From NCBI GenBank assembly GCA_950295325.1, contig OX485807.1, forward strand, positions 26,195,666 to 26,259,665: a stretch of 64,000 nt of DNA. Reading direction: 5' to 3'. Positions 33,275 to 43,377 of the stretch are shown here, piece by piece. Below the pieces are notes generated by a model. It made no database searches. It was not told where the DNA came from and was given only the letters and a program-made list of their open reading frames with translations. Origin of the DNA: Polytrichum commune. Taxonomy: Eukaryota > Streptophyta > Polytrichopsida > Polytrichales > Polytrichaceae. Numbering within the stretch: the first letter of the stretch is position 1; each line of letters opens with the position of its first letter. Both the position numbers and the translations under genes were made by a program.

Positions 33275-35035
33275 CTTGTGTAGAACCGATTTTTTGGCCA
33301 TCGCCTGTCTGAAAAGGGCAATTTTTGAAATCTAACGTTTTTCATTCTGCTATAGACAGTCAGTAGCCATCCAGAGGGATGAAAGCAGGCAATAGCCGTT
33401 AAGAAGTGGTTACGACGGCTAACCACCTGACCTTCCCTCTCTCGGCATTAAGGAGGAGTCTGTCGTAAGGAAGGCAGGCTATTTGCTAGCAGCAAGATCT
33501 TACATAGTCTCAGATTAGCAATAGGCGTAGAAGTGGGTCGCTCAGTGATTGAGCAAGGCCATAGTCGGGACCAAGCAAGAAGCTTGAGATCTCAGTGATA
33601 GGAAGTTAAAGGGCCGCAATAACTGGACCCTGAAGTAGAATTACATTTTGTGTTAATGAAGAAGTTATGAGCAAATTGCAATGTGTTGTTGTTCGTCTTA
33701 TGATTGGAGAGGATTGGAGAAGTGTGTTATGTGAAATGTTGTGAGTGATGTGTGGAAAGTAAGTTTGAGCAAGTAGTCTGACATAGCATTGTAATGACAA
33801 AATCAGGCAAGTAGGCTGAGAGGAAATTTGCATTCGGAAGAGTCAAGATTTGTTCGGAGTGAGGGATCAGAGATAATATGGAAAGAGGTTGAGAGATGTG
33901 GAGTGTGACTGAGGTGAGGCAATGGTCTGAAAGATCAAGAAGTGGCTTAGAGCAAGGCTAAGACAGGCAATAGTCTGATAATTAAAGGCCAGAGAGTGGC
34001 AAGGCAACTGGTATGGGAAGAGACATGACGGAAGAGGACAACCTGTCGTGAAGAAGGCAAGTAAGAAAAAGCTTGACGAGAAGCAAGATAGGCAATAGGC
34101 TTAACTAAAGGCTAGTAGCCCAGAACAGGGAGAGCAGGCAATGGGCCCCTCAAGAAGGATGATAGCCATAGTCTATGGAGAGAACTGTGAGGTCCCAGAG
34201 ACTGCCTAGTAGCCAGCCGAGAAGGGCAATAGTCTTAGGAAGAGGGACAGATGGAGAGGCTAGAGTGAGGCTATCGCCTGGGCTAGTGCCTCCAAGTAAA
34301 GACCAGTAGCCGATGAGCCAGAGAGAGAGAGAGAAGGAGAGCTAAGCCAATTGCCTGCAGAGGATAGGGAAGGGCTAGAGACAGGCCATAGGCTGTCCAG
34401 GCAGTACCTTCCCAAGAAGGAAAGAATATCCTACTGGAGTAAGACTTTACCCTTTGAATGTTGTTGATTAGCTTGTAGAGGACTAAAGCCTTAAGGAAGA
34501 ATATCGCCTAGCTGTTGATGTATTGGTTCCGTATTGACAAATGGATGATTGTTTGAGATGAGTCACCAGATGGTTTAAGACTAAGGTGGTGACTTGAGCA
34601 TGTGAAGACAGGCATGATGGTTGTAAGTTAAATTAAAAAGGGAATTAAAATGTTGAATTATTGCAATTGTGATTTACATTGATCAAAGACGATGCGGTTA
34701 CTAAAAGACATTACCCCGGACTTCGGTCCTGACAAATTGCCAATGACTATTTGCCAAGCTTTTGAGCTTCACGACGGACATAGGTCGAAACCATAGAGTG
34801 ATAGAAAATTACCTTATGATAGGACGGAATCACTCACTACTGAAAGTGCACAAAAGAATCATAAGAGTGTGGAATAAGTGGAGTAATGAAGGAACGAAGA
34901 AGGAAAAGTCTTAAGTTGTTAATAAAATCCTTAATCCAATGTGACAATAACCCTTATAGACACTAGCTCAGTCTTCCTGGAGACATTGTTCCCTGGGTTT
35001 GGTTGTTTTAAAGACATAGCAAAAAACTAACTACA
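33275..35035 (+). mobile_element. putative 5' LTR of the gag-protease retroelement
   Basis: Placed by the primer-binding site that follows it. The right end, ...AACTAACTACA, ends in CA three bases before the site. The left end is a guess: TGTGTAGAACCG near 33274 is the first plausible TG where composition changes, and no intact 3' LTR exists to confirm it. The interior is GA-rich and repeats words such as AGGCAATAGYC about a dozen times. Confidence 0.4.
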
Positions 35036-35038
35036 TTT

Positions 35039-35055
35039 TGGCGCCGCTGCCGGGG
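35039..35055 (+). other. retroelement primer-binding site, tRNA-Asp type
   Basis: TGGCGCCGCTGCCGGGG is complementary, with one mismatch, to the 3' end of plant tRNA-Asp(GUC), whose usual PBS form is TGGCGCCGTTGCCGGGG. This PBS is frequent in Tat/Athila-type Ty3 elements. Confidence 0.8.
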
Positions 35056-35111
35056 AAGGCTGTGGTCGTCTTTTAAGGTTAAATTGGAAAGGAATAATTA
35101 GCAAATGACCG

Positions 35112-35528
35112 GTGTCAATCACAATGAATACACAAAACAAATGGAGACTTAGAGGACATAGAACTAGAGACAAGACACAAGTGATTAGGAGTGACAACCA
35201 ACGTCACTTACCTGTCACTAGTCCTACATTTTATCCTAAGCCTCATCATGTTTGCCCAGTGTCCGAACCCATTGTAAGATTTGACAACCGAATTTATGAA
35301 TTGTTGAGTATCTTTACCGATAGACTCACTAGACTAGAAAACTACGTGTATAACGTGTCAGATAGATTAAAGAGAAACCAATATAGAGAGGATAATCTCC
35401 CCGGTGCTGAAACATTGTGGAGACAAATCCAACTAGGAAAGGCAGGAGAGTTTAGAGAAGGGAGTAGTGTGTCTAGAAACCAAACTAGAAAGAACCGTAG
35501 AGGATATTATAGAGATGATCTGATATAG
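35112..35528 (+). CDS. retroelement upstream ORF, 138 residues, unknown
   Basis: Begins 57 bases after the primer-binding site, so it belongs to the element. It is rich in Arg, Asn and Thr (19 or more basic residues), with a central stretch YELLSIFTDRLTRLENYVYN that could form a short coiled coil. No domain is recognised. It may be the broken N-terminal part of a longer gag or a separate upstream ORF, such as those that precede gag in Ogre-type elements. Confidence 0.45.
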   Translation: MSITMNTQNKWRLRGHRTRDKTQVIRSDNQRHLPVTSPTFYPKPHHVCPVSEPIVRFDNRIYELLSIFTDRLTRLENYVYNVSDRLKRNQYREDNLPGAETLWRQIQLGKAGEFREGSSVSRNQTRKNRRGYYRDDLI

Positions 35529-35599
35529 TCATCAGGAAAGCCTAGAACCATCGACATCACCCAATGTCGTTATTGTTCTAGTTAGGCCCTGATGAACTG

Positions 35600-36091
35600 A
35601 TGGAGTGGTGTTGGCAAGTTCCGGACTCTGCCAAACACAAGATTTATTCAGGGGGATATTTATTCTCAGCTTTATATAGGTTTTTTCGTTTCAGCTATCA
35701 CAGGAACGGAATCTATATTACTCCTGATGTAGCCTTACCCAAAGACTTTATCGAGTCATTTGTAGCATTACCTTTAGAGTTACAACGGGACATTACTAAT
35801 CGTATTTGGAACAACGGGAAGGGATACAGACGAGTAATTGTTGACAACAATTCCCCTGTCTTACCTTTATCCCTTAGATTCTTGTTTTTTGTTTACGGAA
35901 GATTGAAGCATGTAACGTCAGAAGTAGTACCCCCTGTTGACGGAACAAGGCAAGGGACTAAGTTGTCTAGAACAGAGTATAAATTTGTGTTTGGGAAGCC
36001 GAATCCTAGGGCTACACCTTTTATACCTGATTTCACGGACCGAAACCCCTTGTACTTTAACCCCGTTGATTTTAGAACAATATGCTTGTAG
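35600..36091 (+). CDS. retroelement upstream ORF, 163 residues, unknown
   Basis: The second open frame between the PBS and gag, in a different phase from its neighbours. It is compact and aromatic-rich (SALYRFFRFSYHRNG, LPLSLRFLFFVYGRL), suggesting a folded domain. I do not recognise it. It could be a decayed part of one long ORF with the frames on either side, since 70-80 base gaps separate them. Confidence 0.45.
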   Translation: MEWCWQVPDSAKHKIYSGGYLFSALYRFFRFSYHRNGIYITPDVALPKDFIESFVALPLELQRDITNRIWNNGKGYRRVIVDNNSPVLPLSLRFLFFVYGRLKHVTSEVVPPVDGTRQGTKLSRTEYKFVFGKPNPRATPFIPDFTDRNPLYFNPVDFRTICL

Positions 36092-36164
36092 GAAGTCAAG
36101 TGACTGATAAGAGACAGTCAAGCTGGAAACCGCTCATGAAAAATCTCATTCTCAAACTGCATCC

Positions 36165-38774
36165 GTGAGGAATGCAGCTAACGCTAAAGCTAGAGAAGAT
36201 AGAGCAGCAGCCAGAGAGTATAGGAAGCAATTACAGGAAAAGAGAAGAAGTTGGGTTCAACCATTTTTAGACGTAGCAAGGAGGTTTTCAGGTAGTGGGT
36301 CAGGAGGGAATTTTCAAACACATGTAGATAAGTCTGCAACAAGTGCTGAGAGAGAATTCTTATCCCCAAAAGTTTTATTTTCTGATACGACACCTCACAC
36401 CAGTTCACCCACTCCACCATTGTGGGCTACCGCCTATGAACGTACACCATCTCCTATACTTGACGCAACGGTTTATGCCAATATACAAGGCAACCCATTG
36501 TTCACACCTTATTCACCATTAATACCCGTAGCACAATTAATACCTCCTCCCTTACGACCTGTAGTACAACCTGTAGTACCGCTTCCCAATATGGCAGCCA
36601 ATCCTCCTAGAATCAATAGTGTAGTGAATTTACCCTATTTTCAGGGTAGACCAGGAACAGATCCTGATGTCCATGTCAGAAAATTTGAAATTGCGTGTGC
36701 CGCAAACAGTGTTCCACAGGATAAAATGATGGAAGTATTTGCCGCCACCCTACAAGAAAATGCGTTCTTATGGTTTTCCCGTCATATACCATTTGCCGAC
36801 TGGGATGCCCTTAAAGATGCATTTCTTGTATACTTTAGACCTTTAGGGTTTGAGAACAGTCTAATGGAAAGATTGAGAACCATTCGTATGGGTACAAATG
36901 AAACTGTTGATAATTATTGGGGGAGAATGAGTGACATCCTACTGAGAATGGGAGCTCATCAGATCCCAGATAATTTCTTGAGGAATATCTTTATAGGAGG
37001 ACTATACCCCTTTGAGTTGAAACTCTATGTGAGAGAACGCACCCCAGCCACCAGAGAGGATGCGTTTGCATTGGCAAAGGCTTGGGAGGAGTCTCGTGTT
37101 GAGGATCGATATACTTTCGATACCTACAATTACGACCTTCATGAGCAACCTAGGAGGGACCAAGCCTATTATCCAGTTTTACTAGGACAATCACTGACAT
37201 ATCCGGGCGCTAAACCCATGGTTGACGCCACACAATTCAAACACCCGAGTGCAGATCTGTTTGCACCACCTAAGGTCATACAAAAGCCTCCACCAGTTGT
37301 TCAATCTACTCCACAAGAATTAGCCCTTATGGACATTACTAAGAAATTAGCAGACTTGGAAGTCAAAATAACCAGAGGAGCTAATAAACGACCACAACCG
37401 ACTGAGGAAAGGACTAATATTTGGTGTAATAATTGTAAGGGACATGGTCATTTATCCAATGAGTGCCCCACACCAAAAGGGCCGAGAGTTAAATGCACCT
37501 TTTGTGGAGGGAACCATTCGGTAAATGAGTGTTGGAATTTGTCTAAGAGTCGAGCTGTTCACCAGGTAGAAACTAACCAGTCGCGACCTTGGCAACAAGA
37601 GCGTATGGATAGCGGGCCTAATGCAAGCTACAACCCTAAAAATAACTTTAACCGTAGGCCGGTACCTCTTAATTTTGGGAATCGACCAAGTTGGGGTGAG
37701 ACTAATCAACCACCAAATTGGAGGGGTCCTCCGTATACCCCTAGAACCCAAAATTATAAGACACCGATGCCCAACCAATTCGTTGTGTGTTTCCGTTGTG
37801 GAGAGATAGGTCATTACGCAGGAGATTGTCCCAATCCTAGAAAAGTTCAACAGTACATCCCATTGTGTGGAAATTGTAAGGAAGCAGGACATCCTACAGT
37901 TGAGTGTACCCAACAAAAGAAGGAGGGTCCACCATCTGAGAGAGATTGGAAAAAGAGTAAGCATGTAACTATTCAGGAAGATGAGAGACAGGATCGTAAT
38001 GTGCATAGAGTACAATTGTCGAAAATTGATATTTTGAGAGAAAATCACCTGGTAGAGGGGGTGAATGCTGTCGCTACTAGATCTCAAAAGAAACCCATAA
38101 TACAACAGGAGGGATCTAGTACTGAGAGATTTAATAAACAACACAGTGACGACGGAACCAGTTTTTCGGAATATACACAAGCTCCTTTGATGAGAGATCC
38201 AAAGGATAAACCAACAAGGGAACCCAATTTACCACCGATAAATCCACCACCCGTCGTAACTCTTGACAATACAAGAATTCCATTACCTACTGTCGTGGTT
38301 GACCCTCCGAGCTCAATTCGGTTACCCACGTTACCGGCGGATAACTTCTATCCTTATCCGAAGGTACCTATGAGAAACCAAAGACCTAAGATTAAGCCAT
38401 CCTCTTCCCGATCATCACGGATGATGATGCTGTCTAAGGATCTTAAACCCTATGATATTATGGAAGATTTGGATAAAATACAACCCACAATCACTATGAA
38501 ACAATTGTTGGCAGTAGCACCACAGTGTCGTAGCTCTTTGAGTTCATCTATGATACGTAGAAGACCGAGATCAGCTACAGTACATGACATTACCTTGAGT
38601 CGAGATCCCGGAGCCCCTACAGTTGATGTCATTATAGGAGGTGCTCTTATACTGGGATTCCAAATTGACACTGGATCAAGTGTCAATTTGATGAATGTTG
38701 ACACCATGAATGAATTGGGAATATCCAATGTAGTATCTACTACCATCATTTTAAAAATGGCAGATAGCAGTTGA
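36165..38774 (+). CDS. LTR-retroelement Gag and start of protease
   Basis: An 869-residue frame. Order: basic coiled-coil-like N-terminus (EDRAAAREYRKQLQEKRRSW), proline-rich linker, retrotransposon gag domain at about 146-310 (NLPYFQGRPGTDPDVHVRKF; WDALKDAFLVYF), then four zinc knuckles between about residues 420 and 580: CNNCKGHGHLSNEC, CTFCGGNHSVNEC (one residue short), CFRCGEIGHYAGDC, CGNCKEAGHPTVEC. The frame ends inside an aspartic protease with an intact active site FQIDTGSS near residue 835. A stop and frameshift cut the protease in two; its end is at 38775-39187. No RT or integrase follows, so the copy cannot move by itself. The first Met is nominal. Confidence 0.85.
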   Translation: MRNAANAKAREDRAAAREYRKQLQEKRRSWVQPFLDVARRFSGSGSGGNFQTHVDKSATSAEREFLSPKVLFSDTTPHTSSPTPPLWATAYERTPSPILDATVYANIQGNPLFTPYSPLIPVAQLIPPPLRPVVQPVVPLPNMAANPPRINSVVNLPYFQGRPGTDPDVHVRKFEIACAANSVPQDKMMEVFAATLQENAFLWFSRHIPFADWDALKDAFLVYFRPLGFENSLMERLRTIRMGTNETVDNYWGRMSDILLRMGAHQIPDNFLRNIFIGGLYPFELKLYVRERTPATREDAFALAKAWEESRVEDRYTFDTYNYDLHEQPRRDQAYYPVLLGQSLTYPGAKPMVDATQFKHPSADLFAPPKVIQKPPPVVQSTPQELALMDITKKLADLEVKITRGANKRPQPTEERTNIWCNNCKGHGHLSNECPTPKGPRVKCTFCGGNHSVNECWNLSKSRAVHQVETNQSRPWQQERMDSGPNASYNPKNNFNRRPVPLNFGNRPSWGETNQPPNWRGPPYTPRTQNYKTPMPNQFVVCFRCGEIGHYAGDCPNPRKVQQYIPLCGNCKEAGHPTVECTQQKKEGPPSERDWKKSKHVTIQEDERQDRNVHRVQLSKIDILRENHLVEGVNAVATRSQKKPIIQQEGSSTERFNKQHSDDGTSFSEYTQAPLMRDPKDKPTREPNLPPINPPPVVTLDNTRIPLPTVVVDPPSSIRLPTLPADNFYPYPKVPMRNQRPKIKPSSSRSSRMMMLSKDLKPYDIMEDLDKIQPTITMKQLLAVAPQCRSSLSSSMIRRRPRSATVHDITLSRDPGAPTVDVIIGGALILGFQIDTGSSVNLMNVDTMNELGISNVVSTTIILKMADSS

Positions 38775-39187
38775 GTTAAGCCATTGGGAGTCTTAGAGCA
38801 ACCCTCATTGCTAACATAGAGTATAAGGTGGATTATGTTGTTTTTAAGACTATGGATGGTGTACCATCCTATCCAGGCCTTCTTGGACGAACATGGTTGC
38901 TAGAGGCCCATGCCAAAGAAGATTGGGGGAAGGGTACACTTACAATAGGAAAGGGTCCAAAGAAGATAATTCTACCTTTGTTTCCTATCCAATATCATGG
39001 CGAGACTCAAGATGACGAGATTGAGTTTACGACTGATGAGAGTTATGAAACTGAGAAAGAAACCACTGCAAGTGAGTCCATACACCGTGTGAATGATAAC
39101 CTCGTTGTAGCTAGAGGTCTTCTCCACATTCTAAAGAATCTTATTCTACACAATTATAGTAGCATGTTTAAGATTTTGCCACATTGA
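38775..39187 (+). pseudogene. retroelement protease, C-terminal part after stop and frameshift
   Basis: After TGA at 38772-38774 the protease continues in another frame: NIEYKVDYVVFKTMDG and SYPGLLGRTWLL, matching the flap-to-end region of plant Ty3 proteases (typically SYPxLLGRPWL). An acidic tail follows, ending ILKNLILHNYSSMFKILPH. The last 110 bases recur in inverted orientation at about 46850-46940. Confidence 0.75.
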
Positions 39188-39292
39188 TTTGACATGGTAT
39201 GCAGCGTTGGCGGCCACACCTTATCTATGGGATTTCATTCATTTAGATTTAGATGGATGAATCTTAGAAGTTGGAGAAATGCTAAGCCTAAG
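39187..39292 (+). repeat. left copy of an inverted repeat flanking the minus-strand retroelement
   Basis: The segment with GGCGGCCACACCTTATCTAT and GATGAATCTTAGAAGTTGGA is the reverse complement of about 46735-46840; similarity continues leftward into the protease end (39075 onward against 46850-46940). At 39292 it joins the RNase H region of the minus-strand element directly. Confidence 0.75.
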
Positions 39293-39299
39293 CAACAAC

Positions 39300-40195
39300 A
39301 TACTCCCGGCCAGAGTCATCCTTCTGAGTGAGAACTGCTCCCAAATCCAATAAGTTCTAGGGAGTATACAACTAGAAAGATTTGGAGACATCCGGACGTC
39401 GAAGCACAGGGGTCGCACCCAGTCTCTACTTCAATGTCTCAAATGCATGTTGTTGCTCACAGCCTTAAGTCCAAGGTCGGTCCTTGCTCATGAGAATGGT
39501 GAGAGGCTTGGCAATCAAGCTAAAGTTCTTGACGAATCGACGGTAGTAATCCACTAAATCCAAGAAAACACGAAGTCTCGGCACATCAATCGATGTTGGG
39601 ATCTTATGCAAAATGTCCACCTTAGCTTGCTGCATCCTAAGACCTCTTGGAATAATCATATGACCTAGATATGCTAGTCGGTCATGGAAAAACTTGCACT
39701 TCCCATGTGCAGGCGTAATCCCCACCGCTGCAACCATTCAAAAACGGCTTGCAGATGCCCTACATACTCATGTGGTGTCTTGTTGAGCACTAATGTAACA
39801 CCGAGTAAAGGGCAAGCCAGAAAGGACTTGCATCACTCTCTGAAACTCAACAAATGCATTCTTGAAGCCAAATGGAAGAAATTTTCCAATGGTAGAGTTA
39901 ATCCTTCCCACAATGCAATTTTCATTCGATCTCCCGCAAGTAATGGGAACTGGTTATAGCCGGATCTCAATTCTAGGATGCTAAAAACTCGAGAAAAGTT
40001 GATGGCATCAAGCAACTCCTCCGGGATTGGCATGGGATACCGATCCGACTTGGTTTTCCGCTTAACTGGACAGTAATCCCCGCACATACGCTTCTTCATC
40101 AAATTGCCAAAGATATCTTTATTCGATGGCATAACCGTAACACAAGCATATTCCCCATTGGAGAGTTCGATAAGTCTTGTTGCCAAAAGCTTTTG
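39300..40195 (-). pseudogene. Ty3/gypsy reverse transcriptase and RNase H remnant
   Basis: Frame 40186-39833 has the RT opening: GDYCPVKRKTKSDRYPMPIP, FSRVFSILELRSGYNQFPLL (fingers and first Asp region, with Asp replaced by Glu in LELRSG). Frame 39737-39465 has the palm end and connection: HGKCKFFHDRLAYLGHMI and VDYYRRFVKNFSLIAKPL. Between them the catalytic YIDD box is not intact: it reads CYIS, and several codons appear deleted (near 39790-39800). Below 39450 the frame gives TPVLRRPDVSK, the start of RNase H. The family is clear; the copy is dead. Confidence 0.85.
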
Positions 40196-41334
40196 GCAAC
40201 GAGCTTGGATACCAATCTTCTTGGAAACACTAAGCTTGTAAGGTCTCTGGAAAATAAGATGGTCGTCCTCTTGTTCAATGTGGATTGGTTTTCATTAATA
40301 GCCTTCAAGATCTTGAAGGCTAAAAGCAAAACACCTACGCTACGAGCAAATGAATGCTCGTACCTTCTGTACCTCAGCACCAATGAGATGAGGGCCCAAT
40401 TCCAATGGCCAATCATTAAGCTATGTAGTCTCCCTCTCCACCAAAGGGGAACCACCTGATGTTGGCACAAACTCAAATTGCTATTGAGAGGAAGGGGCAT
40501 TAACCATGTCCCCAACCTCAGTGCCACCAATAAAATGTGGCCTCTCTTCATCACCACCAATATGTGATGATGAAGCCAAAGCAGTATAAACTTGTTGAAC
40601 TTGGAATTTCTTCCATCACATGCTGCTCGAATCGAGAGATTCGTTCGGCTTGTCCAACCATGGCCTCAATTTCTTCCTTCATGGATGTAGACCACTGTGC
40701 CCTCTGACCAAAATCATTTGTCCTTAGAGACAACAACATATCACACTGATGCAATTTCAATGCAAGGCATAAAATGATAATTCACACCATGGTATTCAAA
40801 CACCGGTAGATCACTCCAAGACATTTTTGTGCACCAAGTGCGGCTGGGGTTTTTTTTTGTTTTGGGGCTATTTACCTTCAAGGGTTAAATTAAAGCCTCC
40901 CTATAATTATTTAAATTTCAAAAATGGCCCATTTGTTTGCACCCTTTCATTACTTATATTATCCAAGTCATTGTATTTTTTTGTACTCTATATTCCTTTT
41001 AAGTAATAAACGGGCGTGGGAAAAACGACCCTAACGACGGCGCATTCCCTTTTCATCAATTTTTGGACAGACGGATATCCCAATTATCATCCATTCCCGT
41101 GAGTCCTAAACCCATTTACATACCATACTAAACATACCTTCTAGGATCCTTATCTTTAGTCCCTATATTAATTTTACAAAAAAATAATGGCCCACGTTTT
41201 ATGTCCATCTAACTTACTTATAATGGGATTGTCTACATTTAATGGCCCTTTCATTATTTGGAATTCCTTTATAATTTTTATTTTAAATGATTTTAATCCT
41301 CTTTATATTATACCGCACGTCGTTTTTAAAATGC

Positions 41335-42345
41335 ACTAAGTGATCTACCCGTGTATTCAAACTCATGGTTTGGCCCAACACGAAGTGTCGTTGGCCCTCA
41401 GAAAGGCCAGGAACTGCTGTGGTGTCTGTACGGAAATCCATGAAACGTTCTCATTTGTCATACAATGGTTCAGTATGGGTTTTGGTGTGATTATCCCACA
41501 CCATGTCAAACCCCGATTGTAGATTGCAAATGACTTTGGGAAAAGTCATTAAGATAGGGAAGGCCCTCCGTGATGACCCCACTTTGTTGATCAATGCCAA
41601 CGGGGGTAAATCATCTTGAATAACTAGCAAAGAGGTCCGGTGTGGATCCAAGATGTCATTCACCTTCTTATCAAAATGTGGAGGCACTGCAGAGAATGCT
41701 GCAGCTAAAGTGCATGGAGGTGCGCGGTTGGTCCAAAGTCATCGAGGCCGATGAGAATAAGAACCAAAGCTCGTGGCATCCACAAAAATGGGATCACCAA
41801 GGTGTTGACAAACATAGTGCATGCCTTCAAACACCTTGTCACGAGAATCTCCTAACAAATGTACATTCTTGAATATGTACCATGAGGGAAGGTTGGTGGG
41901 CATACCACCACTGCATGAGCCGGATGAGGTCCCAAAAATGACTAGATCAAGGATCCTCCAACCCTCAGCCCGCTCCACCATGTGAGTGGCCCTGGTAGGG
42001 CCATCCCGCTATCACCAGATTCACGGGACCCAACCTTCGTAAGTCTTCCTCACTGATAAGTGTATCATCACGAAGGAGACGTGTAAAACATCCACGAATG
42101 GCAGTTGGACTCAACTATTGTGGGTACAACATCATTAATTGGTGGAAATGGTGACGAACCACACGGGTAGACACTTGATTGTCATTCACATAGACATATT
42201 GGCAAATCGTGAGACCAACCTCTAATACAACCGCCAATCCTGTTCCAATGCCCCCAAATAGTTTCACCAAAGTAATCCCCTCGTCTGGCGGACGCCATAA
42301 AATGGAATGTGCCAACGCCGATGGGGTATCACGAATGGGTGGTGT
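41335..42345 (-). pseudogene. DNMT3-like cytosine-C5 DNA methyltransferase domain in a retroelement
   Basis: Motifs in canonical order on the minus strand. I, SAM binding: ITLVKLFGGIGTGLAVVLEV (FGGIGTG at 42238-42258). IV: GPVNLVIAGWPYQGHS, where the catalytic PC is PY (Tyr codon at 41995-41997). VI: YIFKNVHLLGDS, with ENV changed to KNV (41862-41870). VIII: FVDATSFGSYSHRPR (about 41742-41785). A target-recognition stretch follows (DKKVNDILDPHRTSL). IX/X: ERFMDFRTDTT and SEGQRHFVLGQTMSL (about 41350-41445). This order and the FxGIxTGL form suit the DNMT3/DNMT1 type and not plant DRM, whose motifs are rearranged. It is about 335 codons with several stops and one or two frameshifts. It lies between protease and RT, in the same orientation. 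Inactive as it stands. Confidence 0.85.
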
Positions 42346-42599
42346 TGTCGAACTGAAAGAGAAGACAATATCCTCACACCTCCGGAATAGCTCAGCGGAA
42401 TCGCGCCAGGGAGGAACATGATCCTTGAGATGGCGCATCAATGCACCCTTAGGTGCCATCTCCCGTTGATCCTCAGTACTCCCTATGAATGCTAATGACT
42501 CCTCCAATAATGAAGAACCATATGGCAATATATCCACAATAACATCACATCCAAAAACCATGGATAATGGTGCTATGGTCGTAGCCACGGCGAATGCCA

Positions 42600-42990
42600 C
42601 AGGAATAAGTTTCCTACAGTCGTCCCCAGCTGACCAACATGGTCAGATCCAGGCCTCCTCAATCCAATTGTCCAAACCAAACCACGGGGTTAGAATGCTT
42701 GTTGACCAACTAGAATATTGTAGTTGGTCGTATCTGTCACCGCACACCGTAGAAGAAGAGGTACGGGTGGATCTCCAGGCTTCACTCAGAAGCTAAGCTG
42801 TAAGGGCATCCGATGGTAAATCGGCAATGAGCTAAGTCGTCGGCCATCAATAGTAATTCCTAGACAAGGTTTTTGCCGATCATAACTAGTTGTGCTCTAG
42901 AATCCATCATCATATTGGGGTGCAACCCGAATAGCATTGCCCCTAGCCCGAGTGACCATCAAAATGCCAGTGTCATTCATCACACGCTTG
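42600..42990 (-). pseudogene. retroelement aspartic protease remnant
   Basis: Around 42890-42908 the minus strand reads MDSRAQLVMIG, where family members have D-(S/T)-G-A-Q: the active-site Gly is Arg. Downstream come VKPGDPPVPLLLRCAVTD and NYNILVGQQAF (42692-42770), typical of the Ty3 protease end. Frames shift between these blocks. It is followed directly by the linker into the methyltransferase domain. Confidence 0.7.
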
Positions 42991-43373
42991 ACCGGACTGA
43001 ATGTCGCGGCACTCGCAAGTAGGTTTAACAACTACATCCGACAGATAAGTTGCTCCAGTGGATTCAGGTGAGTTGTAAGATATGGTCGGCCCAATGTCAT
43101 CTAAGGTATGTGCATCAAAAGACGCAATGACCTCCGCCGCAAACCTTGGTTGCCGTTTGGCTATTTCCTCGGGATTCTTAGTGGCAGGGAAGTCTGCAGT
43201 TGCTTGAGCCACGTGAGAAAAGACAAAGATGCTTTGCCTTTAAAAATCCTACTTGCTACGTGAAAAACCTTAGCCGGTCGAATGTCGGGGGACGACCACC
43301 CCATTGATGTGAATAACGGTGAGTGTAACACTTCAAAATCAATGTGTGCACCCCAATAGGATTGTCTCCAACC
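42955..43373 (-). repeat. 418-bp tandem duplication, copy A
   Basis: Minus-strand reading includes YNSPESTGATYLSDVVVKPT. The same segment with YHSLESAGATYLSNVAARPT forms copy B, at 43378-43614 continued at 44538-44715. The duplication lies in the element's gag-protease spacer. Confidence 0.75.
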
Positions 43374-43377
43374 CGAC

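Noticed and set aside
37452-38180. 242-residue minus-strand ORF over gag
   Set aside because: Shadow of the gag frame; composition is Leu/Ser-rich complement of the knuckle region.
39208-39292. 3' LTR of the minus-strand element
   Set aside because: The match to 46735-46818 is inverted; LTRs of one element must be in the same orientation.
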